Source of the DNA: Sphingobacterium psychroaquaticum
Lineage (GTDB): Bacteria; Bacteroidota; Bacteroidia; Sphingobacteriales; Sphingobacteriaceae
Direction of reading: 5' to 3'
DNA: 64,000 bases
Assembly (NCBI RefSeq): GCF_900177625.1
Contig: NZ_FXAU01000001.1
Span: 312,475 to 376,474, forward strand
In this document: positions 43,606 through 52,600 of the stretch, in pieces
Layout: every line of letters starts with the position of its first letter
Numbering within the stretch: the stretch's first letter is position 1
Translations under genes and position numbers: made by a program
Notes under the pieces: generated by a model
Database searches by the model: none
Told to the model about the DNA's origin: nothing
Seen by the model: only the letters and a program-made list of their open reading frames with translations

Positions 43606-46497
43606 ATGCTATTTGAAATTCGCTTTTTTCTGGTTTTGATGCTGCTGTGCCCTTCTCTTGTTATGGCGCAAAATCCGCTTGGTTTTCCGTTAGTAAACAA
43701 CTACAATAAGGTTGTTTTTCAAGGGGGAAGCCGGACATGGGATATCAAGCAGGATAGCCGAGGGATCATGTACTTTGCAAATAATGAAGGGCTCATCACA
43801 TTTGATGGGAAGTATTGGAAGCGGTATACACTACCCAACCAGACTATTTTGCGGTCTATTTTTATAGATGATAACGATCGGATATATGTGGGGGGACAAG
43901 GGGAGTTTGGTTACTTTGAGGCGGCGCAGGGAGAAGGCTTACAGTATACGTCGCTCCAGGAAAAGGTACCGCAGGCGTATCATAATTTTGCGGATATATG
44001 GAATACGGTGGTGCAGGGACCTTCCGTTTTCTTTCGTGCAAGCAATGCGGTGTTTGAGTTTAAAAAGGGGAAGATCAAAGTACATAAGGCACGTGTGGAG
44101 TGGGATTTTATGGGAATGGCTGATGGACGGTTGTTTGCGCAAGACCGCGAAGATGGGCTTTTGGAATTTACAGACGCCAAGTGGCGCAGCGTCGGGGAGG
44201 TAAACCCTTTCCAGGGCATTAAATTGTCCGATATGTTTGAGATAGCCAAGGATAAGATCATGCTGACAACCTTGAATAACAAGAGCTATATATTACAGGG
44301 CGATAAGATTTATAGAACGGAGACTTCTACCTGGCAGAATTTTTATACCCCGTCAGCGGCAAAAATCGACGAGCAGGCGTATGTTGTCGCAACGGCTACG
44401 GAAGGTTGCATCGTACGCGATATGAACGGTCGGTTTAAGCAGCGTATCGGGGTAGTTGAAGGATTGCAGAATAAAAATGTTTCGGCCGTTTTCGTAGACC
44501 AACAGAAAAATATATGGGCTGCCGTGGATAATGCCATTGCTGTTATTAGTTACGGAAGTGCTGTTCGTTATTTTCGTCCCAATATGGAAAACGATGTAAC
44601 GGGTTATTCCACGCGGGTCTATCAAGGGCGTCTATACATGTCGTCCACCAATGGCGTATACCAAGCCCCATTGACGGCCGGTATCCCGGATCATAGTTTG
44701 TCTCCCGGCACGTTCTCCTTGATAAAAGGGAGCGATGGCGGCGAGGCATGGCGATTAGATACCTGGGAGGGCTCCTTGCTGTTAGGGCACAATCGCGGGT
44801 TGTATAAAGTTGATCACGATCAGGTGCGACCGATTGCTTTAAAAACAGGCTCCTGGACGGTATTACCGACTTTAACAACAGGAGAACAACAGGAGGCGCT
44901 GGTAGGTACGTATACCGGCCTTGATTTAATTTCCTTAACACCGCATGGATTTGTGTGGAAATCAACGTTACGGGGTGTGTCGGATTCGTATCGTTTTCTA
45001 GAACGCGATACCGCCGGTAATATTTGGGCTTCCCATCCATATCGGGGTATTTATAAAATTAATGTTTCCAGGAGCTTAGATAGCTATGTGGCAACCCTGT
45101 ATACGGAAAAGGAAGGCTTACCATCGGATTTTCAAAATTATGTATTCCGCGTAAATGGTACGGTGCTTTTTGCCACGGGACATGGTATCTACAAGTTTGA
45201 TGAGGCGACTAATCGATTTGTTCCCGATGCTAAATTTGCCGTCTTTACGGGGATGCCGATAAAATACCTCACCGCGGATGAGGACGGGAATATTTGGTTC
45301 TGTAGTGGAAAAAAAATTGGTATTGCACATCGGGATGCGGGCAATGGAAACTATAAAATCACTTACTTTCCGGAGATAGAGGGTTTATATACGTCTGGTT
45401 TTGAAAATATCTACCCCTATGACCGAAACAATGTTTACATCGGTTCCGAAAAAGGAATCATCCATATCAATTACGAAAAATATTCCCAAGAGAAGTTTAA
45501 ACCCAAAGTGCTCCTTTCTTCCGTTGTCGCTATTGGTGATCGCGATAGCATCATCTTTAACGGTTATTTTCAAGACGGTGGAGAAAAGGGTCAGTACCAA
45601 CATGCCGAAAAGATTCCGAAACTTGCGGCCTCTTATAATGCTTACATCTTTGAATATGCCGCGCCAAGCTACGGTATCCATGAAAACGTAACCTATAGTT
45701 ACCGATTGGACGGGTATGATAAAGAGTGGTCGGCTTGGATATCCAGTACAGAAAAACAATATACGAATCTTCCCAACGGTACCTATACCTTTAGGGTGAA
45801 GGTGCGTAATAACTTGAATGAAGAATCCGAAATTGTAGCGTACTCTTTTGTTATTCTACCGCCTTGGTACAAGACAGTATGGGCTTTTGCTTTGTATGCG
45901 TTGGGGGTTGTGGTTGGACTATATGGCTTGGTGATCTGGCAGAAGAAAGTATGGCTTCAGCAGCAGCAGAAGTTTGATGCACAATTGGCGCAACTACGCT
46001 ATATCCACCAATTGGAAATAGAGAAGAATGAAAAAGAAATCGTTAAGCTCCAAAATGAAAAATTGGAGCACGAGGTGCTGTCGAAGACCAAGGAACTGGC
46101 GAGTACCAGTATGCAGCTGATGGAAAATTCGGGCGCGTTGAGTAAACTAAGAGTTGAGTTGGCGAAACTGGACAAAGGGGATGAAGGTGAAGATCTTCGA
46201 AAGATTACCACACTCTTGAAGGATGTTGAAAAAAACACCGCGCACTGGGATCAGTTTGCTTCACATTTTGACGAACTGAACGATGGCTTCTTGCACCGCC
46301 TGAAAACAAAACATCCTAAATTGTCAAGAAATGATCTTAAAGTATGTGCCTATCTGCGGCTTAATTTCTCCTCGAAACAAATAGCACAGCTCCAAAGTAT
46401 TTCGGTTCGGGGGGTAGAAATACATCGCTATCGGTTACGACGGAAAATGGATATGGAAACAGAACGGAGTTTGAACGATTACTTGAGTCAGATTTAA
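43606..46497 (+). CDS. Transmembrane one-component regulator: beta-propeller, Y_Y_Y, LuxR-type HTH
   Basis: A 963-residue regulator. Signal peptide (ending LVMAQ); a periplasmic two-component-regulator propeller (about 25-660; repeats such as ITFDGKYWKRY, VDQQKNIWAAVDN, ADEDGNIWFCSG); a Y_Y_Y domain (about 680-750, NVTYSYRLDGYDKEWSAW...NLPNGTYTFRVK); one membrane helix (about 755-775); a long coiled coil (about 780-870); and a C-terminal LuxR-type helix-turn-helix (about 905-963, LSRNDLKVCAYLRLNFSSKQIA). There is no histidine kinase or receiver, so it likely acts directly from the membrane. It is divergent from susC, the likely target. Confidence 0.93.
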   Translation: MLFEIRFFLVLMLLCPSLVMAQNPLGFPLVNNYNKVVFQGGSRTWDIKQDSRGIMYFANNEGLITFDGKYWKRYTLPNQTILRSIFIDDNDRIYVGGQGEFGYFEAAQGEGLQYTSLQEKVPQAYHNFADIWNTVVQGPSVFFRASNAVFEFKKGKIKVHKARVEWDFMGMADGRLFAQDREDGLLEFTDAKWRSVGEVNPFQGIKLSDMFEIAKDKIMLTTLNNKSYILQGDKIYRTETSTWQNFYTPSAAKIDEQAYVVATATEGCIVRDMNGRFKQRIGVVEGLQNKNVSAVFVDQQKNIWAAVDNAIAVISYGSAVRYFRPNMENDVTGYSTRVYQGRLYMSSTNGVYQAPLTAGIPDHSLSPGTFSLIKGSDGGEAWRLDTWEGSLLLGHNRGLYKVDHDQVRPIALKTGSWTVLPTLTTGEQQEALVGTYTGLDLISLTPHGFVWKSTLRGVSDSYRFLERDTAGNIWASHPYRGIYKINVSRSLDSYVATLYTEKEGLPSDFQNYVFRVNGTVLFATGHGIYKFDEATNRFVPDAKFAVFTGMPIKYLTADEDGNIWFCSGKKIGIAHRDAGNGNYKITYFPEIEGLYTSGFENIYPYDRNNVYIGSEKGIIHINYEKYSQEKFKPKVLLSSVVAIGDRDSIIFNGYFQDGGEKGQYQHAEKIPKLAASYNAYIFEYAAPSYGIHENVTYSYRLDGYDKEWSAWISSTEKQYTNLPNGTYTFRVKVRNNLNEESEIVAYSFVILPPWYKTVWAFALYALGVVVGLYGLVIWQKKVWLQQQQKFDAQLAQLRYIHQLEIEKNEKEIVKLQNEKLEHEVLSKTKELASTSMQLMENSGALSKLRVELAKLDKGDEGEDLRKITTLLKDVEKNTAHWDQFASHFDELNDGFLHRLKTKHPKLSRNDLKVCAYLRLNFSSKQIAQLQSISVRGVEIHRYRLRRKMDMETERSLNDYLSQI

Positions 46498-46541
46498 GTG
46501 GAAGGCATACTTATTGTCAAAGAAAACTCATATAATAAAAC

Positions 46542-46587
46542 TATATGTAATAATAATTGTTACATATTAAAATAGATTGTACATTTG
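46542..46587 (+). promoter_or_regulatory. rrf2 promoter with overlapping palindromic operator 1
   Basis: TTG (46557-46559), 20-nt spacer, TACATTTG (46580-46587) form a consensus promoter. The palindrome TATGTAA-N9-TTACATA (46544-46566) covers the -33 box, so a bound dimer would block transcription. A near-copy lies downstream of the gene at 47018. Confidence 0.72.
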
Positions 46588-46594
46588 TATCGAA

Positions 46595-47005
46595 ATGAAT
46601 AATACAAGATTTGCCACAGTTATACATATTTTAAGCTTATTGGATTGTAATCCGGAGGAATGGTTGAGTTCGGAGTGGATTGCAAACAGTATTAATATCA
46701 ATGCTGTAATTGTTCGTAAAGAGCTGGGCATGTTGCAAGAGCAAGGTTTGGTTATCAGTAGAAAGGGAAAGGATGGGGGCTCGCAATTGGCGAAGCCTAG
46801 TACGGTAGTGATGTTGTCTGATATTTATGCATTGGTCAAAAATGCCGCAATCCTGGGAAAGAAAAATCAAAATCCCAATCCCAAATGTCCGGTCGGTAAG
46901 GAAATGAATAACAAATTGGATCTACTATCCACGGAGATGGATGCATTGGTGATGGAAAGTTTAAAAAACAAGTCTTTAGCAGATTTTTCAAAACAGTTTA
47001 GGTAA
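46595..47005 (+). CDS. Rrf2 family transcriptional regulator
   Basis: A 136-residue regulator with an N-terminal winged helix (about 1-75; FATVIHILSLL, WLSSEWIANSINI, IVRKELGMLQEQGLV and the wing KGKDGGSQLAKP) and a C-terminal dimer helix. One of its cysteines lies in NPKCPVG, positioned like the redox or ligand cysteine of Rrf2 proteins, but the three-cysteine Fe-S set of IscR is absent. It is closest in plan to YwnA-type members. The open frame extends to a TTG at 46577, but this overlaps the -7 element, so the ATG at 46595 is chosen. Predicted to repress itself and possibly the downstream reductase. Confidence 0.92.
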   Translation: MNNTRFATVIHILSLLDCNPEEWLSSEWIANSININAVIVRKELGMLQEQGLVISRKGKDGGSQLAKPSTVVMLSDIYALVKNAAILGKKNQNPNPKCPVGKEMNNKLDLLSTEMDALVMESLKNKSLADFSKQFR

Positions 47006-47017
47006 TTTTTTTGTTTA

Positions 47018-47046
47018 TTAATGTAACAAAAGTTATTACATATTAA
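47018..47046 (+). promoter_or_regulatory. Palindromic operator 2
   Basis: ATGTAA-N9-TTACAT with the same arms, spacing and TTACATATTAA right end as operator 1 (about 23 of 29 bases identical). It lies 13 bp after the rrf2 stop and 269 bp before qorB. Confidence 0.68.
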
Positions 47047-47049
47047 GAG

Positions 47050-47241
47050 GGGAGTATAGTTTGTAGTTGTTAGTTCGTTGTTGGGTAGTTCGTGGTTTGT
47101 AGTTGTAGAGACACAAGATCTTGTGTCTAATAGTTGTTAGTTCGTTGTTTGTAGTTGGGTCGATAGTAGAGCCACAAACCCCGAAGGGCTCAGCGTAGCT
47201 AAATCTTGTGTCTAATAGTTGGGGCGTTGTTAGTTTGTAGG
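47050..47241. repeat. GTAG-type repeat tract with module C
   Basis: Most of the 309-bp gap between rrf2 and qorB is GTAG/GTTAG words. It also has a perfect 18-bp palindrome GACACAAGATCTTGTGTC (47110-47127) and module C (about 47169-47212, gagccacaaaccccgaaggg...). The remaining about 70 bp before qorB is AT-rich with no clear TAnnTTTG box. The tract appears to have separated operator 2 from qorB. Confidence 0.75.
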
Positions 47242-47314
47242 AAAATAATAGAAACTGTTTAACGTTTCGGGTTGAAAGTAAAATCATAAAAAAATAAATT
47301 AAAATTTTAAATAG

Positions 47315-48157
47315 ATGAAAATAGGAATAACAGGAGCAACCGGTCAATTAGGACGTTTGGTTGTCGAAGGATTAAAAGGTAAAGTGGTCGCAACAGATTT
47401 AGTGGCTTTGGTTCGAAGCCCTGAGAATGCAACGGATCTTGGAATTGAAGCACGTACCTTTAATTATGATCAAGCAGATCTTTTGACGGATGCTTTAAGC
47501 GGGATTGATACTTTGTTGTTGATTTCGGGTAGTGAGGTTGGTGCACGGACACAGCAGCACGGAAATGTGATTCGGGCGGCGCAGTCTGCTGGTGTTACAT
47601 GGATTGTATATACAAGTTTATTGCATGCAGATCAATCCGGTCTAAGCCTCGCTGCGGAGCATGTGGAGACCGAAGCGTTACTAAAAGCTTCCGGGGTACC
47701 GTATACGATTTTACGTAATGGTTGGTATACCGAGAATTATACCGGTTCTATTGCCAATGCAATTGCTGGAGGTGCCTTTGTGGGAAGTGCTGGCCATGGT
47801 CAGATTGCTTCGGCTGCGCGTGCCGATTACGCGGCTGCGGCGGTAGCCGTTTTGACAAGTGCGGGACACCAAGGCAAAACATATGAGCTTGCAGGCGATA
47901 CGGCGTATACATTGACGGATCTAGCGGCTGAGGTGTCTAAACAGACAGGTAAGGATATTCCGTATATGAATTTACCGGAGCAAGAATATGCGAATCTGCT
48001 GATCTCTTTCGATGTACCCGCTCCATTGGCAGAAGCAATCGCCGGATGGGATAGTGGTGCTGCGAAAGGTGATTTATTTGATGATGGTAAAACACTATCT
48101 AAACTGATCGGCCGACCAACAACTCCTTTAGCAGACGTCGTACGAGCTGCGTTGTAA
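47315..48157 (+). CDS. qorB: NAD(P)H-binding quinone oxidoreductase, QorB-like
   Basis: A 280-residue atypical SDR/NmrA-type protein. Rossmann motif GITGATGQLG at the N-terminus; LISGSEVGARTQQHGNVIRAAQSAGV and LRNGWYTENYTGSI match QorB (ytfG) and related proteins, which reduce quinones with NADPH. The preceding Rrf2 gene is a natural regulator: YwnA/YwnB in Bacillus show the same pairing. A strong hairpin follows the stop. Confidence 0.9.
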   Translation: MKIGITGATGQLGRLVVEGLKGKVVATDLVALVRSPENATDLGIEARTFNYDQADLLTDALSGIDTLLLISGSEVGARTQQHGNVIRAAQSAGVTWIVYTSLLHADQSGLSLAAEHVETEALLKASGVPYTILRNGWYTENYTGSIANAIAGGAFVGSAGHGQIASAARADYAAAAVAVLTSAGHQGKTYELAGDTAYTLTDLAAEVSKQTGKDIPYMNLPEQEYANLLISFDVPAPLAEAIAGWDSGAAKGDLFDDGKTLSKLIGRPTTPLADVVRAAL

Positions 48158-48172
48158 GATTGAGTGAGGTAT

Positions 48173-48211
48173 AAGCGGAGGTGTCTAAAGGCTTTTTAGA
48201 CGCCTCCGCTT
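48173..48211 (+). terminator. Strong hairpin after qorB
   Basis: A 17-bp stem: arms 48173-48189 and 48195-48211 are complementary except one G-U position, with a 5-nt loop (AAGCGGAGGTGTC.../...GACGCCTCCGCTT). It starts 15 bp after the stop codon. No T-run, but stem strength suggests termination or 3'-end protection. Confidence 0.7.
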
Positions 48212-48250
48212 GAATGAGTAGCGTTAGTTTGAATGGGAAAAGGTAAGATA

Positions 48251-48392
48251 AGTCCGAGCTAAAAGCCTGCCTGCGGTAGGCAGGCTCGAACTAGCGAAGT
48301 CACAATCTTGCTAGCGCGAGCCTTCGGCTCGTGTCCTTTTCTACAATCTACCAACTACAATCTACCAACTACGCTCTACCAACCATCAACCA
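48251..48392. repeat. Mosaic intergenic repeat: modules A, B and CTAC tract
   Basis: Module A (48251-48295) nearly identical to that at 28100, module B (48308-48337), then a CTAC/CCAACTA tract (48341-48390), between the convergent qorB and efflux adaptor genes. The order A-B differs from B-A-C at 28024, showing the modules shuffle. Confidence 0.82.
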
Positions 48393-48394
48393 AA

Positions 48395-49681
48395 CTAATG
48401 GCTATGTCCAACTGTACCGGCCATTTTCGCGTGGATAAAGAATGCACCTTTGACCACAACTTTGGTATTTGGCGGCAGATCGGATACCGGTGTGATCGCC
48501 GTAAAGCCCAGATCGGAAACCCCTTTCAAGACCTCAATCTTCTCAAAGTTCACCGTATTGCCTTTAGCTTCGGCGGCATGGTTGTGCGCTTCCTTCTCCT
48601 CGGTTCCATGGTCGTGACCTTCATGTTCGTTTTCCGGTTCTTTGTTCGTCTGCACAAAAATATAGTACTTCCCGCCAGCCTCCACAACAGCTTCGTTTGG
48701 CAGGGCACTTCCTTTCACATCGTTGAGACTAATCGTTCCCATCGTATTCATCCCATCGATCAATCCACTTTTCGTACCCACTACGACACTATGTACGGCA
48801 ATGGTCTTGCTTTCATTCTCAAAAGAAGCACCAATGCGAGATACTTTCGCGGTGTAGGTCTGCGTCGGATTATTCGTAATCGTAAAGTTGATCGTTTGTC
48901 CGATTTTGATCTTCGGCAAATCGCGCTCGAAGACATGCAGATCCAGGTGGATCATATCGTTGTCTACAATTTCAACAATAGGGGAAGAAACATCAACATA
49001 GCTACCAATTTTTGCAAAAATATTATTTACTATACCACTGATCGGACTGGTCACCACCAAGCTTGAACGGAGGGAAGTGGTGCTTACCGCCGCCGGATTC
49101 AATCCCATCAGTTGTATCTGCTGGCGGAGTGACGCCTGCTTGGTGCGTAATGTAGCGAGCTGTGCGGTGGCGGTCTGTAAATTCCGCTTGGTACCGGCGC
49201 TGCCTTCATTTAGCTCCTGTTGCCGCCTCAGTTCTTGTTCTGCCAGGACAATTTCACTGTTCGTGGTCAGGAAATCTTCTTGTAACTGAATAAACTGCGG
49301 ATTGACGATCGTCGCGATGACCTGTCCTTTGCGGACATACGTTCCGGTTTCAATCGGAAGCGTCTTAATTACACCGCCGTAGAGTGAGGTCGCATTCGCG
49401 CGGTTATTGTTCGGTATCCGCAAGACACCATTCGCCCGAATTGCTGCGGTCAGATTCTTTTGGCTGATCTCACCGAGCGCAATACCTGCTGCTTTAATCT
49501 GCTCGGTTGTCAGTGTCGCCACGGTGGTCGCTTCAGCTCCTTCATGGTCATGGTCATCGGCTTCCACTTCAGTTTTGGTATCTGCAGGCGCTTCTTTTGT
49601 GCTGCGGTTACACGCGGTCAGGCTATAGGTGACCAGCACTACCGCAAGACCCAATCTAATTTTATATATAGAAAATAACAT
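48395..49681 (-). CDS. RND efflux periplasmic adaptor (CusB/CzcB type)
   Basis: A 428-residue membrane-fusion lipoprotein (LTAC, Cys24). Lipoyl/barrel-sandwich halves flank an alpha-hairpin (about 130-185, rich in Gln/Glu/Leu), followed by a beta-barrel domain (TSPISGIVNNIFAKIGSYVDVSSPI). His-rich metal-handling segments are visible: DDHDHEG near the N-terminus, HEGHDHGTEEKEAHNHA near 370 and the terminal GHSH. It links inner-membrane pump and outer-membrane channel. Encoded 6 bp after the RND-TolC fusion. The substrate is likely a soft divalent or monovalent cation (Cu, Ag, Zn, Co or Cd). Confidence 0.93.
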   Translation of the reverse strand: MLFSIYKIRLGLAVVLVTYSLTACNRSTKEAPADTKTEVEADDHDHEGAEATTVATLTTEQIKAAGIALGEISQKNLTAAIRANGVLRIPNNNRANATSLYGGVIKTLPIETGTYVRKGQVIATIVNPQFIQLQEDFLTTNSEIVLAEQELRRQQELNEGSAGTKRNLQTATAQLATLRTKQASLRQQIQLMGLNPAAVSTTSLRSSLVVTSPISGIVNNIFAKIGSYVDVSSPIVEIVDNDMIHLDLHVFERDLPKIKIGQTINFTITNNPTQTYTAKVSRIGASFENESKTIAVHSVVVGTKSGLIDGMNTMGTISLNDVKGSALPNEAVVEAGGKYYIFVQTNKEPENEHEGHDHGTEEKEAHNHAAEAKGNTVNFEKIEVLKGVSDLGFTAITPVSDLPPNTKVVVKGAFFIHAKMAGTVGHSH

Positions 49682-49687
49682 CGTTCT

Positions 49688-52600
49688 TTATTGATTAATC
49701 AGTGAATAAATGAGGACTACAGATGCATTGACCTCCTGAATACTGCGCAGGTAGTTTAAGTGTATATCGGTTGCTGTTTGCAAGGCGAAAAGGTATTCCA
49801 CGTAGGAGATATCTCCTGCTTGGTATCCCAATTGGGCAGCGCCGATGATATCCCGTGCATTGGGTAAGGCTTGTTCCTTGAAATAGCGGTATTGCGCTAC
49901 ATTCTGCGTGTATTGGTTCATCGCATTTTGGAGTTCTGTGCGTAGCTGTTGCTGCTGCCATTGTGCCGATTGCACAGCGGCTTGTTGCTGGTAATCGAGC
50001 GCCCGTACACGTGCCTTGGTGGCACCAAACGTAAGCGGAATGGCGATTCCCACATCCACGTAGTTGAAGCGTTGTCCCCGGCCGTAGTATTTCTCGACGC
50101 CATTACGTTCATGTGGGCCAATCAAAGAGATATTATTATAGCCCAGCGTAAAGTCCGGCAAGCCACTTGCACGTTCCACCTTCTTGGTTTCTTCTGCTAT
50201 TTTTGCTTCCTGATACCAAGCTTGAACCTGTGGATGCTGCTCCAGCACGGTGGTATCTACGACGGTGGTCAGCAACATGGGTTCATAAGCACCCGAGCTC
50301 ACAACCTGAAAATCTGTCGGACTGCGTATCAACATCTTTAAGCTGTTGTATGCATTGTCGTGCAGCATCTTATTTTGCTGCAGCAGGAGGTTTATTTCAC
50401 CGCGCTTTGCTTCCGCCGTGCTGATATCGACCTTTTTGGTATCACCCGCTTTATAGCGCAGTTGCGCGATCCGTGTAAAGTCGGTGTAGATGCTATCCAA
50501 GGTGTACAGTTCGCGTGCATTATGTTGTAGGTATTCCAACTGATAGAAATAGGAGCGTACCTCCTTTTGAAGTTCATTGACGGAGACAGCTTTTGCCCAT
50601 TCCCGTGCTTTTACTTGGGCCTCATTCAAGCCCCGCTTCGCTTTAAAAATGGTCGGGAAGGGGATATTCTGTGCAATAGTAATCCCATCGTTAAACTCAA
50701 ATCCTTCATTATTCCCCACTTGAATATTCACATCCATTTTAGGAAGCTCCCCGCTGGTCTTCCGTAAGGCTTCTGCGGCTTGAATCTCCAGGTTATTTAC
50801 CCGTAGCTGCGGGTTATTTTGTATGGCAGTCTCGAGGGCACGCTGCAGTGTCATGCGTTCCTGTGCCTGCGTGGATAGAAGTCCGCTAAAAAAGAACAAG
50901 ACCAGCAGCGTGCTCGGTATTACTTTCTTGCCCATGGGTTTAAATTTTGTGTAAAAAAATAAGTATAAGAGCGGCAACACAAAGAGCGTTAGGAAGGTCG
51001 CTGTAACTAAGCCGCCAATAACCACGGTGGCTAGTGGTTTCTGTACTTCAGCCCCTGCGCTGGTGCTTAATGCCATAGGTAGAAAGCCTAAGGAAGCGAC
51101 GGTGGCAGTCATCAGGACCGGACGAAGTCGGATTTGTGTGCCCTGTTTTATACGTTCTAATATGTTGGTGACTCCTTCTTTTTCCAACTGGTTGAATTTA
51201 CCTATCAGTACAATTCCATTCAGTACGGCGACCCCAAAGAGGGCAATAAAACCAATGCCTGCACTGATACTAAAAGGCATATCGCGCAACATCAATGCAA
51301 ATATTCCACCGATGGCACTCATCGGTATGGCGGTAAAGATCAGGATAGCCTGCTTGATGGAGTGAAAGGTGAAATACAAAAGCAGGAAAATAAGAAGCAA
51401 GGACACGGGAACCGCAATCAGTAACCGTTGACTGGCTTGCTGTAGGTTTTCAAATTGCCCCCCATAGGTATAGTAGTATCCCGTTGGTAAGGGAACCTTG
51501 GCCGATAGTTGTTGTTGAATATCGTTGACGACACTCTGTACATCGCGGTCAGCGACATTGAAGCCCACGACAATACGCCTTTTGCCCGCCTCTCGGCTTA
51601 TCTGTGCCGGACCGAGCTTCATATCGATGTCGGCAACCTGCGATAAAGGCACTTGTTGCCCATTGGCAACCGGAATCATCAGGTGGCTCACATCGTCTAT
51701 GCTGCTGCGGAACGTGCTATCCAGACGTACCACGAGATCAAAGCGGCGTTCGTTTTCGTAGACGACACCGGTGCTGCGACCGGCAAAGGCTGTACTCACC
51801 ATATCATTAACATCCTGTACCGTTAATCCATAGTTTGCCATACGCGTTCGGTCGTAAGTAATATTAATCTGGGGAAGTCCCGCAACCTGCTCGACCTGCG
51901 GTTGGGTAGCGCCCGGCGTCGATTGAACCACCGTAGCTACCTGCTGCGCATACATGGCCAGGGTATCCATATTTTCGCCAAAAATCTTAACCGCGACATC
52001 TTGACGAATACCCGTCATCAGTTCATTAAAACGCATCTGTATCGGCTGGTTCTTTTCAAAGAATACGCCCGGAATAACTTCCAGCTTCTCCATAATGGCA
52101 TCCCCAAGCTCCGCATAGCTACGTCCCGATTTCCATTCTTTTTCGGGTTTCAGGATCACCATCATGTCCGTTGCTTCTGGCGGCATGGGATCGGTTGGCA
52201 CTTCGGCCGATCCGGTCTTTCCGACCACCATCTTAACTTCATCGAATGATTTGATAATGCGGGATGCCTGCATGGAGGTCTCAATACTTTGACTGAGCGA
52301 GCTCCCTTGTGGCAGAATACAGTGAAAGGCATAGTCCCCCTCTTGCAGCTGCGGGATGAATTCGCCACCCATGCGCGAAAAGAAGAGCAAAGCAATGGCA
52401 AAGACAGCAACCGTGGTGGCCACCACCATATATTTAAACCGGATCGCTTTATCCAATAACGGTGCGTAGGCCGCATGAAGGCGATCCATCATCTTATCGC
52501 TAAATGTTTTCTTGGTATGACCGGTGCGTGGTAGGAACAAGGCGCACATCATTGGAATATAGGTTAATGACAGAATTAACGCGCCTAAAATGGCAAAACC

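Noticed and set aside
46577..46594. Upstream TTG start for the Rrf2 gene
   Set aside because: The TTG overlaps the predicted -7 box; the ATG at 46595 matches the family N-terminus.
48308..49066. 252-codon plus-strand open frame opposite the efflux adaptor
   Set aside because: It lies antisense within a clear CusB-type gene, starts inside repeat DNA and encodes no recognisable domain.
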